From positions 19,482,295 to 19,546,294 of the forward strand of contig CM057002.1 of assembly GCA_029891345.1 (NCBI GenBank): a DNA stretch of 64,000 nt. Direction: 5' to 3'. Position 1 is the stretch's first letter, and every line of letters begins with the position of its first letter. A program made the position numbers and the translations under genes. The DNA comes from Dryococelus australis. Its lineage: Eukaryota > Arthropoda > Insecta > Phasmatodea > Phasmatidae. The notes beneath the pieces were generated by a model, which worked only from the letters and a program-made list of their open reading frames with translations, was not told the DNA's origin and ran no database searches. Shown here piece after piece: positions 1 through 12,380 of the stretch.

Positions 1-389
1 GCGTCGGTGACTAGCGGGAGTGAAGTCTGCATACTGCAAGCATCGGTACAGTGGAGAGTGGGACTGACGAGTGGGACTATTGCACTGGATGTGTGTGTGA
101 CAGACGCTTGGAATTACGGCACTAGACAGTTGGATTGAATATGTTTAAATAATAGGTGGAAATTGACTGTAACAAATTTAAAACCAGTGATAAGGACCTA
201 AATAATAATTGAAAAGACATTAATTATCATGCATACTGCAAGCATTAACTGAGGGATTAAGTAGACAAGTGATTACAAGTGTAAATAGTGATATATGTGT
301 TCAAATTTATATTTGCTACCTCTCAAAGCATGTATGTACTTAGTGTCTACCGGATGACATTTTCGGGTGTGACTTGCACCCTGCTTACT

Positions 390-1950
390 GTTGGGCAGTG
401 ACTCAACCTATATACAGAGTGGGCCTTGTCGGTTGCCGACTAGATACTAAGTCGTTTGGCAATGTGTCTGGCGACGGGCTTAGATGCCGGTGACTAACTC
501 GTCCTGGGCTTGGACGGCTGAGTGGTGCTGCTGACTTACTGGCTCCGGGGGTGCTGCTGCTGCTGGACCCGGACTGTCCCCACATGCTGCTGTGGTTGTA
601 ACTCCAACTCCTTAAAGACCTCAGTGGGCTGGGGTAGCGTTGTGTCTTATCCACGGGTGGGCTGCTCAGACTGGAACCTTCTCTCCCCTTTTGGTGGCGG
701 CATAGACAGGATGAACATGTCCTGGAAGCTTCCGGGGTGGCTGAAACAGAGACTGGGAGGGTGTTGGGGAGCTAGCCCCCACTAACTGATGGGCGGTTTG
801 AGCTCGTTCCCGTGGGGTTAATTGGCTAAGTGCCTTATTGGGTTAGGTGCATCCCCAAGTAGACTGGTAGGCAGTAGTTGCCTGTCATTCCCTAACATCT
901 TACCCATCTCTCTTGGTGAAGGGCATTAGGTTTTATAACCTGGCTCCGGCAGATAGGAGCAGGCGACATGTGTTCCCTATCTAAACATGTTCTGCTGTCT
1001 AGGCACATCAGAACTACTTTGAGTACAACCTTATTCCTCAACCAGCAACACAAACGGTGCGGTGGTTGAAGAGGGGTTCCCTCTTAGGTACTCTAATAGC
1101 TTTGACGGGTGAGCCTCTTAAGCGGACAGGTCCATCCCAGAGCCAACCAAACTCTCTCTCCGATAACACGTGACTTATCCTCTCAAGGAGGGGTATGACT
1201 AGTGGTTGTGGCTCTACCATTTGATACAGCGCGTGTGTTCGATAAAGCGCGTGTACCGAATGGGTGGCCGTCGAATGGTATGTGTTTTGACGTACGAATT
1301 CCCGCTGTCTGGAAGAACTTGTAGTCCTACACTAAGTGCAAAACTAGTATTCATAAATTCAGTCTCCTGTTCCACTCTGTGGGACGGAGGTTTTTACTAT
1401 TGTACTCTGGATGAACACAAGGGAAAATGAGAGAGTAGGTTAGGTTTTGACTGTGTTTATTCCAAGAGGAATAAGACATGGTGGCCCGTACTATATCCTG
1501 TCTACCCATAATTGACCGGAAGTAGTAAACTACGCTGTCCAGGTGAAAGGGACCTAGTTCTAATCTAACTGGGGGCAGAATTGACCAGGTAGCTATTAAG
1601 ACTTTCCCTGTCTGTGTATGAATGCACTGTGGCGCTTAAAGATGCCCACGTCCTGAAGGGCATGTTGGGTAGTCGTTGCCAGGGGCAAACGACTAAGGGT
1701 GGCAGATATCTTCTGGAAGACTTCGCAGGGGCGAGGGCTTCAGAAGTACTGCTGCAGGCGGCGGTATGCTGGCGATCACTAGAGGGATATTGGTGGCTGA
1801 TCAGAACTCCTGTGAACTAGTGCAGTGGAGCTATCTGTCAAGCTGGTGCGGCTTCGTAGACGAGCCGATGAACAACTTGGCATTGCATGCGGCGAGCTCT
1901 GGCAAATGAGCACGGTGGAGGCAAGCTGCCCTGGCTGCAGAATTCTGACA
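390..1950 (-). mobile_element. Degenerate long LTR-like repeat, copy L1
   Basis: This is a diverged copy of the LTR family found at 4106, 12380, 15368 and 30394. It shares the block ctagtggttgtggc (about 1199) with the 4106 and 15368 copies, and the phrase gaatgggtggcc (about 1258) with the copy at 13206. On the minus strand at 460-415 it encodes the tail SSRQPTRPTLY, which recurs with changes at 8250-8200 and 12480-12410. Both ends are unclear, so the limits are approximate. No intact gene is present; the open frames here are short and broken. Orientation is inferred from the other copies. Confidence 0.5.
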
Positions 1951-4105
1951 CGTCTGTAATAATTCCCCGGTCCAGGGAAAAATCCTATAGGTGGTTCGGT
2001 AGTAATTCAAGCTTCTAAACCCATTTCATTGTTGCTTGTAGAGAAGTGTGAAGATGAAGCAGAGCCGTTTTAAACAATCACCAGTAAATATCGGGCAAAA
2101 ATTACTTTGTTAACAAAAGTAGAAGTGTAAACGAAAATGTAAATAGCCAGCTAATTATTGTGTCATTTAGTGGACAAGAAAGTAAGACACTGTATATGAA
2201 AATGTAGAAAGGGGAATTCACAGAGGGGGGGCAATTGGAAGGCTGGACAGTGTATTGACAACGAAATGAGTGCATTAAAGAAGGAATGGTAGGAATTTCT
2301 CCAGTAGTGGAGTGGTAAGTACGGTGGGATATCCGAAGAGCACAGTGTCACAAACACCGAGCCAGTAGTTCAGGAAAGTTGGGGTTAAGAGCAGGTTTTT
2401 GTAACCAATACAGCAATCTTGGAGGGTGGCCAGCATCTTCAGGGCCTTCGTGTCGTGCAGCCAAGAGTGACTGATGGGCTTGAACTTCAGTTTGCCCCTT
2501 ATGATGGCCATACTCCTTAATAGGAGTACCAACACCAGTTTAAAATAGTTGTCACCCTTAATGGCTGAGCAGACAAACAAAAGGCCTGGGATTCAAAGAT
2601 GCCATAGTTTCTCCTTGCTTACCATTTGGGAGTTCACGAGTGTAGAAGGGTACAATCATTAAGGATGCTGTTTGGGAGAAAGTTATGCCTCCCTAGTGAG
2701 CTGCTCTTTAGTCGACTGACAGAAGAAGCTGTTGCCCCAGATAATGCCAGCAAATTATGTCGCACACTAGTTGCTATTCGTTATTTTGCTCTACAGCATC
2801 TGAAAATAAATAGTTACAGGACGATCTCAGGAGAGAATACCTGTTGTGGCTGTACAACCCACAGAGGCAAAATAGGGTATGGTTTGAAGCTATAGAAATC
2901 TTGTCTCGTCTCTCGCTCATATATCACTCCTCTCCCTTCTCTCTCTCTTTCTTACTCAGCGACCCTTCAGTTATGTGTAGGTCGCCACCCCCCCCCCCCC
3001 CCCCAAATTATTCTAATTATATCCTGTCATGCCGCAAACCAGAGCTGCTACATGTTTACCCCCCACCCCTCATATAACATCCAGATGTTGCTGGTCGATA
3101 ATTTCGCCAAGCCCTCTTTGTTTCAGTGACAGAGGCTAGGGAACTAGGATCAGGAGGTGGAGAAGGGACGAGGAGACACTTTTTTTTCTTGAGAAGGGTA
3201 GTGTGACATTTTAGCACAGCAAAGAAAAGAGACGGTCACTTCTGAAAGGAGAAAAAAGAAAAACGAATCCGGAAGTGTTAAGTAATTGGAGCGTGAGGTT
3301 TTTTTTTGTTTATTTTGGCTTTTTGCACCCAAATTATTTAATTAAGGTATTTTACAAACGTATTACAATCACCACACATTAATGTAAAAAAGAATAATTT
3401 GTTCCATACTTACTAACAGGGCACCACCAATTTTTGGAGCAATTTTATTTAAAAAAAAAAAATTCCCTGAAACTTGTTGCAAAAATCGTGGTGTGCACTA
3501 TACACGAGTAAATATGGTAAATTGCATTCACCAACAATATTTTGTGGTCCCGGCGAAATTCCTATTTAAATGTTAACGTAACCGTTTATAGCATGTTGTG
3601 CTTATCTAAGTATATTTCGGTTCCCGTCACCTAAGATTTTCCCAACTATCGTTTTTAAGCTGGTTATTTATACAAACAACTATTAACTGGATGTGAAATA
3701 CGTCATGTGCGCCGCCGTTTACAACTGCTCTGCAGCCCGCTGCCTAATGTATTGTCTTCTCAACAAGTCTGTCGACAGTGCGGCCGTGCAGCATCGTGGT
3801 GTGAGACTGGCTTTCTACTTCCCCTCTCTGCAACCCTTCTTTCTGTCTCTCTCTGCTGCACACCTTCCTACCCTCACATGCCAGCATGCCGCAGAGAGGG
3901 GAAGTTGTTGTCGAACAAAAGATAAGCACATCCCCCCCCACCCTCTCTCTCTCTGCAATGCCCACTTGGCTTGCCTTCCACACGCCGCCCGCCGTCAGCA
4001 GAGCAAATAAAGTATGTCTGGCGAACGTAATTTTATCTAGATTATGCTTCGCTCAAAATAGTTGCACCTAACATCACTTGCATTTCAAAGCAAATGGTTT
4101 CATCT
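1951..4105. other. Intergenic stretch, no gene recognised
   Basis: There is no open frame with recognisable homology. It contains a run of 17 C at 2988-3004, a pyrimidine-rich stretch at 2930-2960 and AT-rich DNA from 3320 to 3690. The segment 3690-4000 is rich in CT-type low-complexity sequence that gives several overlapping frames on both strands; I judge these to be compositional, not genes. Confidence 0.5.
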
Positions 4106-5778
4106 GAAAATGTTATGCAGGCGCGTGTCCGGTTAGACTGACTGACATGTTTGTCGAGGATTTTTCCACCAGACTAAAAGCGGGTTGATTAACCCTGGTT
4201 AGAAGGGGGGGGGGGGGGAGAGGTGTTGGTTACTGCTTTCTTATACTGTCGTTTTGGGTGTTGTGATTGATGCAGGTTTCACCCAATAGTGGGGAGCTCG
4301 GTTCACTCCGAAGTGGTGATTCCAGTTGTAGGCTGCACGGCTCCAGAAGTTCGGGTTGGCCCAGCCGTGTCTTGCCTCAGTTGGGTTTAACAGCCCTTTT
4401 ACCACAGGGTGACATGATGGATGTGTACGAAGGCAAGGTGACAAGCAGATTACAGTGACCGGAGCAGGCGCTACTGCTTGGTGCCTAAGTTGGGTGGTGC
4501 TGTCCTGTTCCGCCTTCCTTTCCTGCATAGGAGGTGGTAATGCCAACCACGGTTTGAGAGTAAGATGAGCTAGGTATTGTTCCTCAAGTCTTTTGCCACT
4601 CCTTACCTTGTAAGGCATAGGGTAAATTGGTTTTACAGCTTACGGAATGCACTTAGACAGACAGTGTAACCCAATAGTTACTTGCTGGCACGAGCTCAAT
4701 AAGAGTCCCCACTGATCCCGCGCGTATGCTGGCTGATCAGGGACGTGGAGCCGTGTCGACCACCAAGCCTCTGTTGGTTGTGCATTCGCACAGGGTTGAG
4801 CGGCAAACCCCAGGCTAATGTCACTTCAGCACTAACTTAGAGCTCGAAGCGAGAAGTAATCTGAGCTAGTAGCCCCTCCCTGTGTGAAGGTGTTTCTAGT
4901 GGTTGTGGCATCGCTGTTTCCTCCCACCAGCACTAAGTTAGTGCTCGGGTGGTTGGGAAGTGACAGGATGTCAACAATCTCTTGGTTCCTGTTCTCAGTG
5001 CACGTCGTATTCTGTCTCTAACCGTTAACATAGAGAAGTACCCTGTAAATGAAAAGTGGAAGAGTAGTGAAAAATGAGTGTTTATTGAATATTCAATAAA
5101 CACGTGACCTGTGCTACCTCCTACCAAACCGTGGAGAGCTGAAGGCATCTGCACTTCCTGGCATAGGCGACCTGGTTCTAAGTTAAAAGGGGGAATAGCT
5201 GGTTCTAGACGAATACAAAGTTACAAGTTAAACTAAGCTGAGTAAAAGGTGTCTAGAAGAGACAAAATGAAATTAAATACGAATGTACGTGTTCACTGAA
5301 TGACTGGTCGTCGATGCATATGTAGATCTGGCTGTTGCGAGAGATGATACAAGAATGACTGTCTGAGCGCGGCGGCATCCGTACTTATATATGTGAAGCT
5401 TCTAGGCTGCCGGCGTGGGCTGCGGGGAGGGTGTCTCTCTTGCCCTGGTTGGTGTGGGAGTTGAAAAACTCTGGTCAGCAGTAGTCAGCATTTCTGCTTC
5501 GTGCCTCTTCAGCGGTGCTTGGCCTTGCCCGAGGTTCAAGTAGCTTGTAAGCTCTCAGCGCGAGGAAGGGGGAGGGGGGAATGACGTGCCTGCCAATTTG
5601 CATAACCTTCAGGTGACGTAAATTCGCTTATAAGTTCCTGTTGCCTGGTAGAGTAGGCAGGCCAGAATTCAAGTGGAAAATTCTCTCTACATGTTTCTTA
5701 CGTCTGTAGCGATGGAAGTAGGAACCTTAGCGATGAGTCATAATCGTAGTTGATTAGTAATAGGAGCGGCATGGGTCA
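4106..5778 (-). mobile_element. Long LTR, copy L3, with an embedded short ORF
   Basis: Read on the minus strand it begins TGACCCATGCCGCTCC (5778 downward) and ends CATTTTC (4106), matching the termini of the solo LTR at 30394-31899. A TATATAAG box lies at 5391-5384 (minus). Downstream of it, an open frame of 125 codons at 4618-4241 shares motifs with the frame at 31497-31778: APVTV, NFW, AYKWN/AYNWN and WVKP. Short palindromes of the GCACTAAGTTAGTGC type occur at 4930. The flanking 4-mers (atct and atgc) are not a clear target duplication. The coding frame resembles no protein I can name. Confidence 0.65.
4241..4618 (-). CDS. LTR-embedded ORF of unknown function (copy in L3)
   Basis: The frame has 125 codons starting MPYKVRSGKR. 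From about residue 50 it aligns by eye with the frame at 31497-31778 and with broken frames at 24400-24640 (+) and 15770-15560 (-). Shared positions include APVTV, a CHxVV(K/R)GLL block, the W before xNFW, and NEAYxWN followed by FGV/FGM. It sits between a TATA box and the LTR 3' end, so it would be in the 5' part of the element transcript and could be the start of gag. It is not a host gene as far as I can see. Conservation of the reading frame across four diverged copies is the only evidence that it is coding. Confidence 0.4.
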   Translation of the reverse strand: MPYKVRSGKRLEEQYLAHLTLKPWLALPPPMQERKAEQDSTTQLRHQAVAPAPVTVICLSPCLRTHPSCHPVVKGLLNPTEARHGWANPNFWSRAAYNWNHHFGVNRAPHYWVKPASITTPKTTV

Positions 5779-8060
5779 ATGCAAAACATTTTAACTAGGA
5801 ATTATTATTTGAGGAAATTTTTTCTTTTGTGTTTAAAGGTTGTTTTATCCAGTAGGGTTGGCGTTTCATTGTATCTGTCATAAGATTAACATGACTTGAA
5901 TAAAACTTAATATTTATTCAACTTAAAGGGCAGCATCTTCGCAAATAACATTATATGCCCAAAAGCATATACTCTACCACTTGTCAGCAAAAAATTGTTT
6001 GAACATCGAGCGACTTGTATTATAAGTTTTCATTTTCAGTAACTTGCTGAGAAATCGGAGGATTTTATATTAATTTATTTGAATAAACACGTGTCTTTGA
6101 ATAAACTGAATATATGCGAGTGCCTATTCGACACCTTTTGCCATCGAACGATTGGTAGGTAAGCACCGAGCGGAGTGCAGTGTAACTCATGGCCCGGAAA
6201 ATCAGAGGACATGGTTTTGAATTATTAATTATTAAAATCAGTGAAGAAATCAATTATAATCGCCTCATTTGTGTCTCAAAATTACAAGTTTTCTTTGCAG
6301 TAAAATATGATTAATTACTTTAAAAGACAGACATTTGCCACGCGTGGAAGGTGTCACCAACAGGTAGCGGCGTGGAGAGGTAAACCCCCTTGTAAGCCCA
6401 ATCAAAAACTTCTCCAAGCGCTCTTAGCTGATAGTGCATGCAGGACATTAGAAATTTTACTTGCATTTAGTGTCATATTATTTTCATTTTGAGAGGGTTT
6501 GAAAGTTTTAGGTCAGCTTGCATTTTGTGTCTGATTACAATAGATTATATACAGTATTTTAGGACATTATTTTCTTTATTTAAATGAATCTAGGAGAAAT
6601 GTTTTTAATGTATTAATGTATTATATACTTTTTCTAAAATTCAGTGTGTGAAGGGTATTGGTATCGGTTTTTGGTATTGGGGTATCGGGCTGGGAATTGG
6701 CATCAGAAAATATGGTATCAGAACAACTCTAATAATTTTAGTAAGACTCCATTCCTTATGAACTTGGATATGCCCTCTGGCGACTTTGACAATACTTTCA
6801 TAGCCATCCACTACTGCCATTGAGCGTACACAGTTATTGTCTCTGCTTTCACTATTAACACACTATTGTTTAATAGAGACAACTTCGACAACTAACTTAC
6901 TTTTGCAGTGCTGAACTTATTGGAGGGAGTTGATATTTTTCTATTAGTTAGTAAGAATAATTAGGTGCTGTGTTCTTAGTTACCTGCTTCTTTGTACTGC
7001 ATCCAAGAGATAGTGGTGTAACAATCCCTTTATTTGTATGGTGTTCAGATCCTAGGACTTCAAAGATGTGAAGCATGAAATGATAAGCACATAATAAAGT
7101 TAAATTGAGTTTACCTAAGAATTATCTAATTAAAATCAGAACTAAATGCTAGTGCTCTGTTAACTTAGAAATTACAAGGTTGAATATAAAAGCTCTGCTG
7201 ACAACTGATAAATTATAATATGAACTGTCTTATGACTTCTCTTTTGTCTCAAACCACTCTGGATGAGGAAATCACCACTGACCAATTATCTTAGTATAAA
7301 TTGGAACTCGTTCTTGGCTCTCTCTCTCTGATGTGCTCACGAGCCAGTGCCCTAGAGGTCACCAATAACTGAAGACACCTCACTTATTGCACGAGCGCCT
7401 TAGATCCAAGTCGCTCACCTAATTCCCTCCGAGCATGGCAGCTCAATTTGCTGATTCTCTATGCCACACAAAACACTGTTTGGCTACTTGGCTCTCTGGC
7501 ACATTCCTGTGGTGTCCTTGCAGATTATTAACAGTGGTTATAGTAGACTGTTTGTAACTGTTGTCCAGGCTTGTAGGTATGTGGTGTGCAGTATACATTA
7601 TATCACAAGCAAACGACTCTGGTTGAGTGAGGATATGTAGGTTGAAGTGAAGCCTCTCGTGGAAGATCTAGAGGGGGGAAATAAGGGATTATTATGAGAA
7701 GGATTCCACCGGTGACAAAGGGGTCTTTAATCTGGCTAACAAAACCTTGATGGGACTAAGGGCGTTGCTATCATGAGTTGAGCGCCGTTTTGAAGCCTAA
7801 TGTGGCCGTGGATGGATGAGGAGCAAGTTAATAAACTGAGCCCTCCTTCCCTTCTGCCCCTTTGTGGGATCTATGCCTCTACCACCTTGGTTACTCAGCG
7901 AGGTCAGGTCGATGGGATGTGGTTCCTGTAGTACCTGGTCAAATTGCAGGCTAGGTAGAGGGTCCTCCATGTTGGGATGATTTGTGTAATTAAACTTTCT
8001 TTAAACTATGCGGAGGCAAAGGGGAAAGGAGGGTGAACCCTAGAGTGAACAGGACCTGGC
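5779..8060. other. AT-rich intergenic stretch
   Basis: No gene or RNA recognised. Open frames are short (about 60 codons) and lack homology. The sequence is AT-rich with scattered short direct repeats such as ggtatcggtttttggtattggggtatcg near 6660, which looks like local duplication. Confidence 0.4.
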
Positions 8061-8950
8061 ATTCTTCCTTGCACGAAGCTTTGGGTCTATACACTCTCAG
8101 ATACTTCAAAATATCAGCAGTGTCAGATTCGCTGGGGCCATAGGTGGTAAACGCCCTATATTACCAGTCGGGTAAATTTATTCCCTCTTCAGGGGATGAC
8201 CAGTATACATTGTCGGTCGTGTAGGCTTTCTACTAGGGACAAAATTTTCTACCACACTTGCGACACAACGTTTTGCCAGACACTGTACCTGATTTGCTGA
8301 AGGAGGAGGTGCACTCTGCTTCGCAGGCTGGCTCACGAAGCAGGTGGGTTCCGGGACAGCGGTCGCTGTCGGTTGCAATGGAGTAGGGCAGCGGTTCTGG
8401 TTGCGTGGTGCAAACGGGATAATGTGAGGTTGAGGACGGTAGATTCCCAATAAGACGTTAGCTTCTTTTAAGATCAAAGCAATGGCTGAATGGGCCTTAC
8501 CTGGTAGCTTCATTATATGTCCAAAAAAAGGTACCGGCAATTGAAGTGAATTACTAAAACTCTTAATGTTTCTCGGAGAGCTCGTCTACATTGCCTGCTC
8601 CTATTTCCATGCTCAGCATAAGGCATTTGAGCTGTACCAAAACCAACTCGAGGAGAAACAAGTACCAATAATGACCTTACAGTGTACATCCAGGAGTCAG
8701 CGTCGTCAATCTCAGTTCCCACTGTCCAGCCTTTTCAGACTGGGACTGACAGAGAGAAGTAGATTCGCCTGAACCCCGAGTGAGGCACCCACACGGAGTC
8801 GAGTCACTGGCAGAGGTGTTCAGTTTTCCTTATGGCCTTTTCAGACTGGGAAGGAGAAGTAGAACACCTGGTCTGACCAACTGCAGTGTGGATTAGTGTG
8901 AGGTGTTCCCAATGCTCTACCTGGATGGCAGACCTCTGTTTGCCGTTCTA
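8060..8950 (-). mobile_element. Partial LTR-like repeat, copy L2
   Basis: The minus-strand frame 8540-8178 (120 codons) ends with FVPSRKPTRPTMYTG, clearly related to the tails encoded at 460-415 and 12480-12410. Upstream on the minus strand, cagccttttcagactggga occurs at about 8731 and a variant at about 8831. Neither terminus is recognisable. The frame may be a remnant of the element's own coding region; I cannot name the protein. Confidence 0.4.
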
Positions 8951-11900
8951 AGTAATGTGGGTAATTTACCTTATTGGTTTGCGTTACTTGCTTCTTCATG
9001 ATTAATTAAAATACAAGAGAATGAAATTGCTTTCTGACAGATAACACTAGGGTAACACACCATGGAATAAATACTCTTCAATTCAAATTTAAAATAGGTT
9101 TTTACTGAATGGATATGGAAAAAACAGGGTGAGTCAGTACCCGTCCCTACCAATGATTACATAAAACAATTAACGAATACAAATTACAGTATTTTGGCGT
9201 GTATAGGCAGCACCAGAAGTGTTTGATGAAAAATTAGGGATAATTAATATTTCAAGTATATACCGCACTGAATTTTTGTATTACTGTAAATATTGTTAAG
9301 TCACAATTCCGTACAATCACAATAAATTCAGACAATTTCTCCCCTCCAAAACATTTGTGACAAAATTTGTGTTAGGTTGCAAGCTTATTAATATACATTA
9401 CCATCTGTGTAATTAGTAATTACGCAATGTGACTTGAGAAAGCAAAACCACAGCAACATGTTACACAAAATGGTGTTTTATCAATGCGCACTTGTAGAGC
9501 CACGGTGGGTGTGCAAACTACGTAAGATATCTTTCTCTTGTACAGTAGAGAAATTATTTTCTCATGTAAGACATCTGTAGGCGAGCTTCAACATGTTACA
9601 TTTTACATGTGCGGGATGAAGGTTATTTTTTTGTTTATGAACAAGAGTAAACAAATAACTGCACGAGTGGTTTTTTTCTGCCTTGAAGAATTAATACATT
9701 AAAATGTACGGTATGCTGTACGTTGACAAATTTCTAAACATGTTTTGGGGGAAAAGTTTTCAAAGAAAAATTTTAATGCCAATATTTCATATATAATATG
9801 CACCCCAGTTTTTGTAGTAATTTTGTTTTTTTTTTTAATGTATGGCCTATACATGCCGAAATAGGAACTTAATGTTTAAGTCATTTGCAACCTGCTCCCA
9901 AATGGATAAACATGGAGGAAATATCTAAGGATAGGTGATAGGAAGACAACTTCTGTGGCAAAACTGCTGGACGGTGGACATCTCTTGGTTTCTTAATATT
10001 ACGCACTTTGAGCATGGTATAGTGGTCAGCACGTAACGTGCAGACAGTCTTCAGCCTTATGCAGACTGGAAGATAGGCTTAGCTGCCATTTGGCCTAGTG
10101 AGCATCGTACACATAAGACAATTCTTCGACCTTATACAGACTGGAAGAGAGGATGGATGGTCACCTATCCCTACTGTTCTCTCAGCCTTATGCAAACAGT
10201 AGGAGCGGCAACTGCCCTGAGCCTGGGATGGCTCCTTCTATTTATACTAAAATTCTCTGCTTTTAGGCTTCCGGAGGGGTGCAGTGATGGCTAGCCTCTC
10301 TCCGCAGAGGTTATTTATTAGAGTTTGATCGCAGCACTGCCCTTTTCCTACCTCCTGGGATGGAGGCGTTGACATATCTTAGCGCCTCTGCGCTAGACGC
10401 TGGAGGCTGCGGAGCTCCAGTAGACAGATGCTGCGCTCATGTAGGAAATCTTGGAACTTGTTTATCTTCTGAGAAGGATGTCGATAACTTATTGAAAACT
10501 AAAATTCCATCGTTGGGGTTAGGGTGGCCGCGTGAGTGCTTTTGATTTTCCCAACCACGTGTCTGTAGTCGCACATGACATGATTGTGAACCTTGTAGGC
10601 CTGTAATTTATTGTACTAATGCGAATAGGACTTGCCCAAATGAGTGCTGGTGCTAAACGATGGGGCAAAGTCGCAAGTAGAGAGCACATGCGAACTGCGC
10701 ACGAATGCATCATGCATCATACGTTGTAATCTCAGGAGAAAAAAAAATGTTATTGTGGAGATGTTCATGCATACTTGTTCCATTACAACATGCCAACAAG
10801 GTACATGTACTTCAACACATTTAACTGTGCACAGATGTTTATAGATTGTCGAGGTGATAATTTCTAGCATTTTCAATCATCTGCCTTTTTTTTATATCAA
10901 TTTTTTAGTTTATAGATAAGGGCTAGTTATAAATAGGACAAGCCGTATTTTCATAATACTGTATACAGCCAAGACAAATTTTTGGTATGTTTTATTGTTG
11001 CATACAGGAAAAAAAAATGTTTTATTTAAAACTTATTTGAAACCTGGTAAGCTGATAATAGCACTTTTTGGATGATTTGGTAATCTTCTGGGCTACCAAC
11101 ACACAGTGCATTTGAAACACTCAAAAGTTGTATTTCATTTCAACGTTTAGGCCATATAGCCTCTGATTTATAGTTTTGGAACCTAGGAACTGGAAGAATA
11201 ACTCTACAGCAGTCAGTATGTTCATACAGTCAGCCGTAACCTCAGTTTCGGAAACCCAACTTTCCAAACTAATGTGTTTTTAGTGAAGTCTTTTTACTGT
11301 TGTACAAATCTCAGTTGTGGAAACTTGTGTTTCGTGTGTTATTTTATCCCGGAAATCACTGGTGTCAAAACAATAAAAAAAAAAAAAAAAAAAAAAAAAA
11401 CCATATTAAGGTGATATGAAAAGGAAATGCACTTTACAGAAAATCATACATATGGCAAAAAAAAGTTATTTAAGGTTGTATACATTGCTTGATAAAACAT
11501 AATAAAAAATGGTATTTTGAAACTTTTTTAGATTCAACATTTTTATTGTGTTTGATATTTTTGTACATTCTAATCAATCTACATTTACGCTGACGTGTTG
11601 CACAATACTGCGGATTTAGGATGTGTGCTGTTCTATGCATAACTCTGAATTTGATATGTAACACTTATATTTTTTAATGTGTGTACATTTTTTTTTTATT
11701 GCATCACCGAGAATTTTACACTACGTCGCTGTGATTTTGAAATATGTTAAGATTAAATTTTGTTATGTTGTCACTGATATGAGCTATTTTTAAGCATTTT
11801 TTGGAAACTTAATATTTAATATTCTGATCAGTTATTGATATGGCAAATTTTATAAATACTTATGTCCCTGATAATTAACTTCATTCTTATCGGTTTTGGG

Positions 11901-12380
11901 AATATTATTTCTCTTTTCAGTCATTGACATGATTGCGAGAAATTTAATTATTAATTTTCTTGTGAGTTTGATTTGTTTTATTCCCAGTTTAAGTTATTCA
12001 TGAGTTATGTAATTCGTTATGGAAGTCTAATGGTCACACAGACATTTATTTTTGCCGGTTTTTGTGGTGACAAATATTTTATCAATTTTGATGTTAGCTT
12101 TATTTGGTCGTGTAAATGATCTTATTTACATATTCTAGCTTTTAGAGTATTTCCCATTTAATTCTAATCCTGTTTAGAAATTTACTACTTCCAATGCTTC
12201 ACTCTCAAACTTGAAGGAATGCTTCCAGGCGGACTTTTTAATCCAGTTGGTTTTCATGCCAGCAGACGTACGCTGCCTCGTACACAGAATATTGTATTTC
12301 ACGTCTGTCGCTACTCCCTTCCACACCTCAAGTTTCAAACAACAGGTTTTACAAGTAACTTTCGGGACTGTACTACGTTA
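8951..12380. other. Intergenic stretch with a poly(A) tract and small repeats
   Basis: No host gene recognised. Three imperfect copies of cagccttatgcagactgg lie at about 10052, 10128 and 10183. A run of 26 A at 11375-11400, preceded by AATAAA-like sequence, could be the tail of a retroposed sequence, but no target duplication was identified. The remainder is AT-rich. Confidence 0.4.
11375..11400 (+). repeat. Poly(A) run (26 A)
   Basis: An uninterrupted run of A follows ...caat, giving AATAAA at its start. It is compatible with the 3' tail of a LINE, SINE or processed sequence inserted in plus orientation. The DNA upstream showed no recognisable source gene. Confidence 0.7.

Noticed and set aside
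3693-4010. Overlapping open frames on both strands, up to 105 codons
   Set aside because: The DNA is CT-rich low-complexity sequence that opens frames in several phases at once, and no translation resembles a protein.
10005-10080. tRNA-like A box (ggtatagtggtcagcac)
   Set aside because: No B box at the right distance and no cloverleaf pairing could be made, so it is not called a tRNA or SINE.
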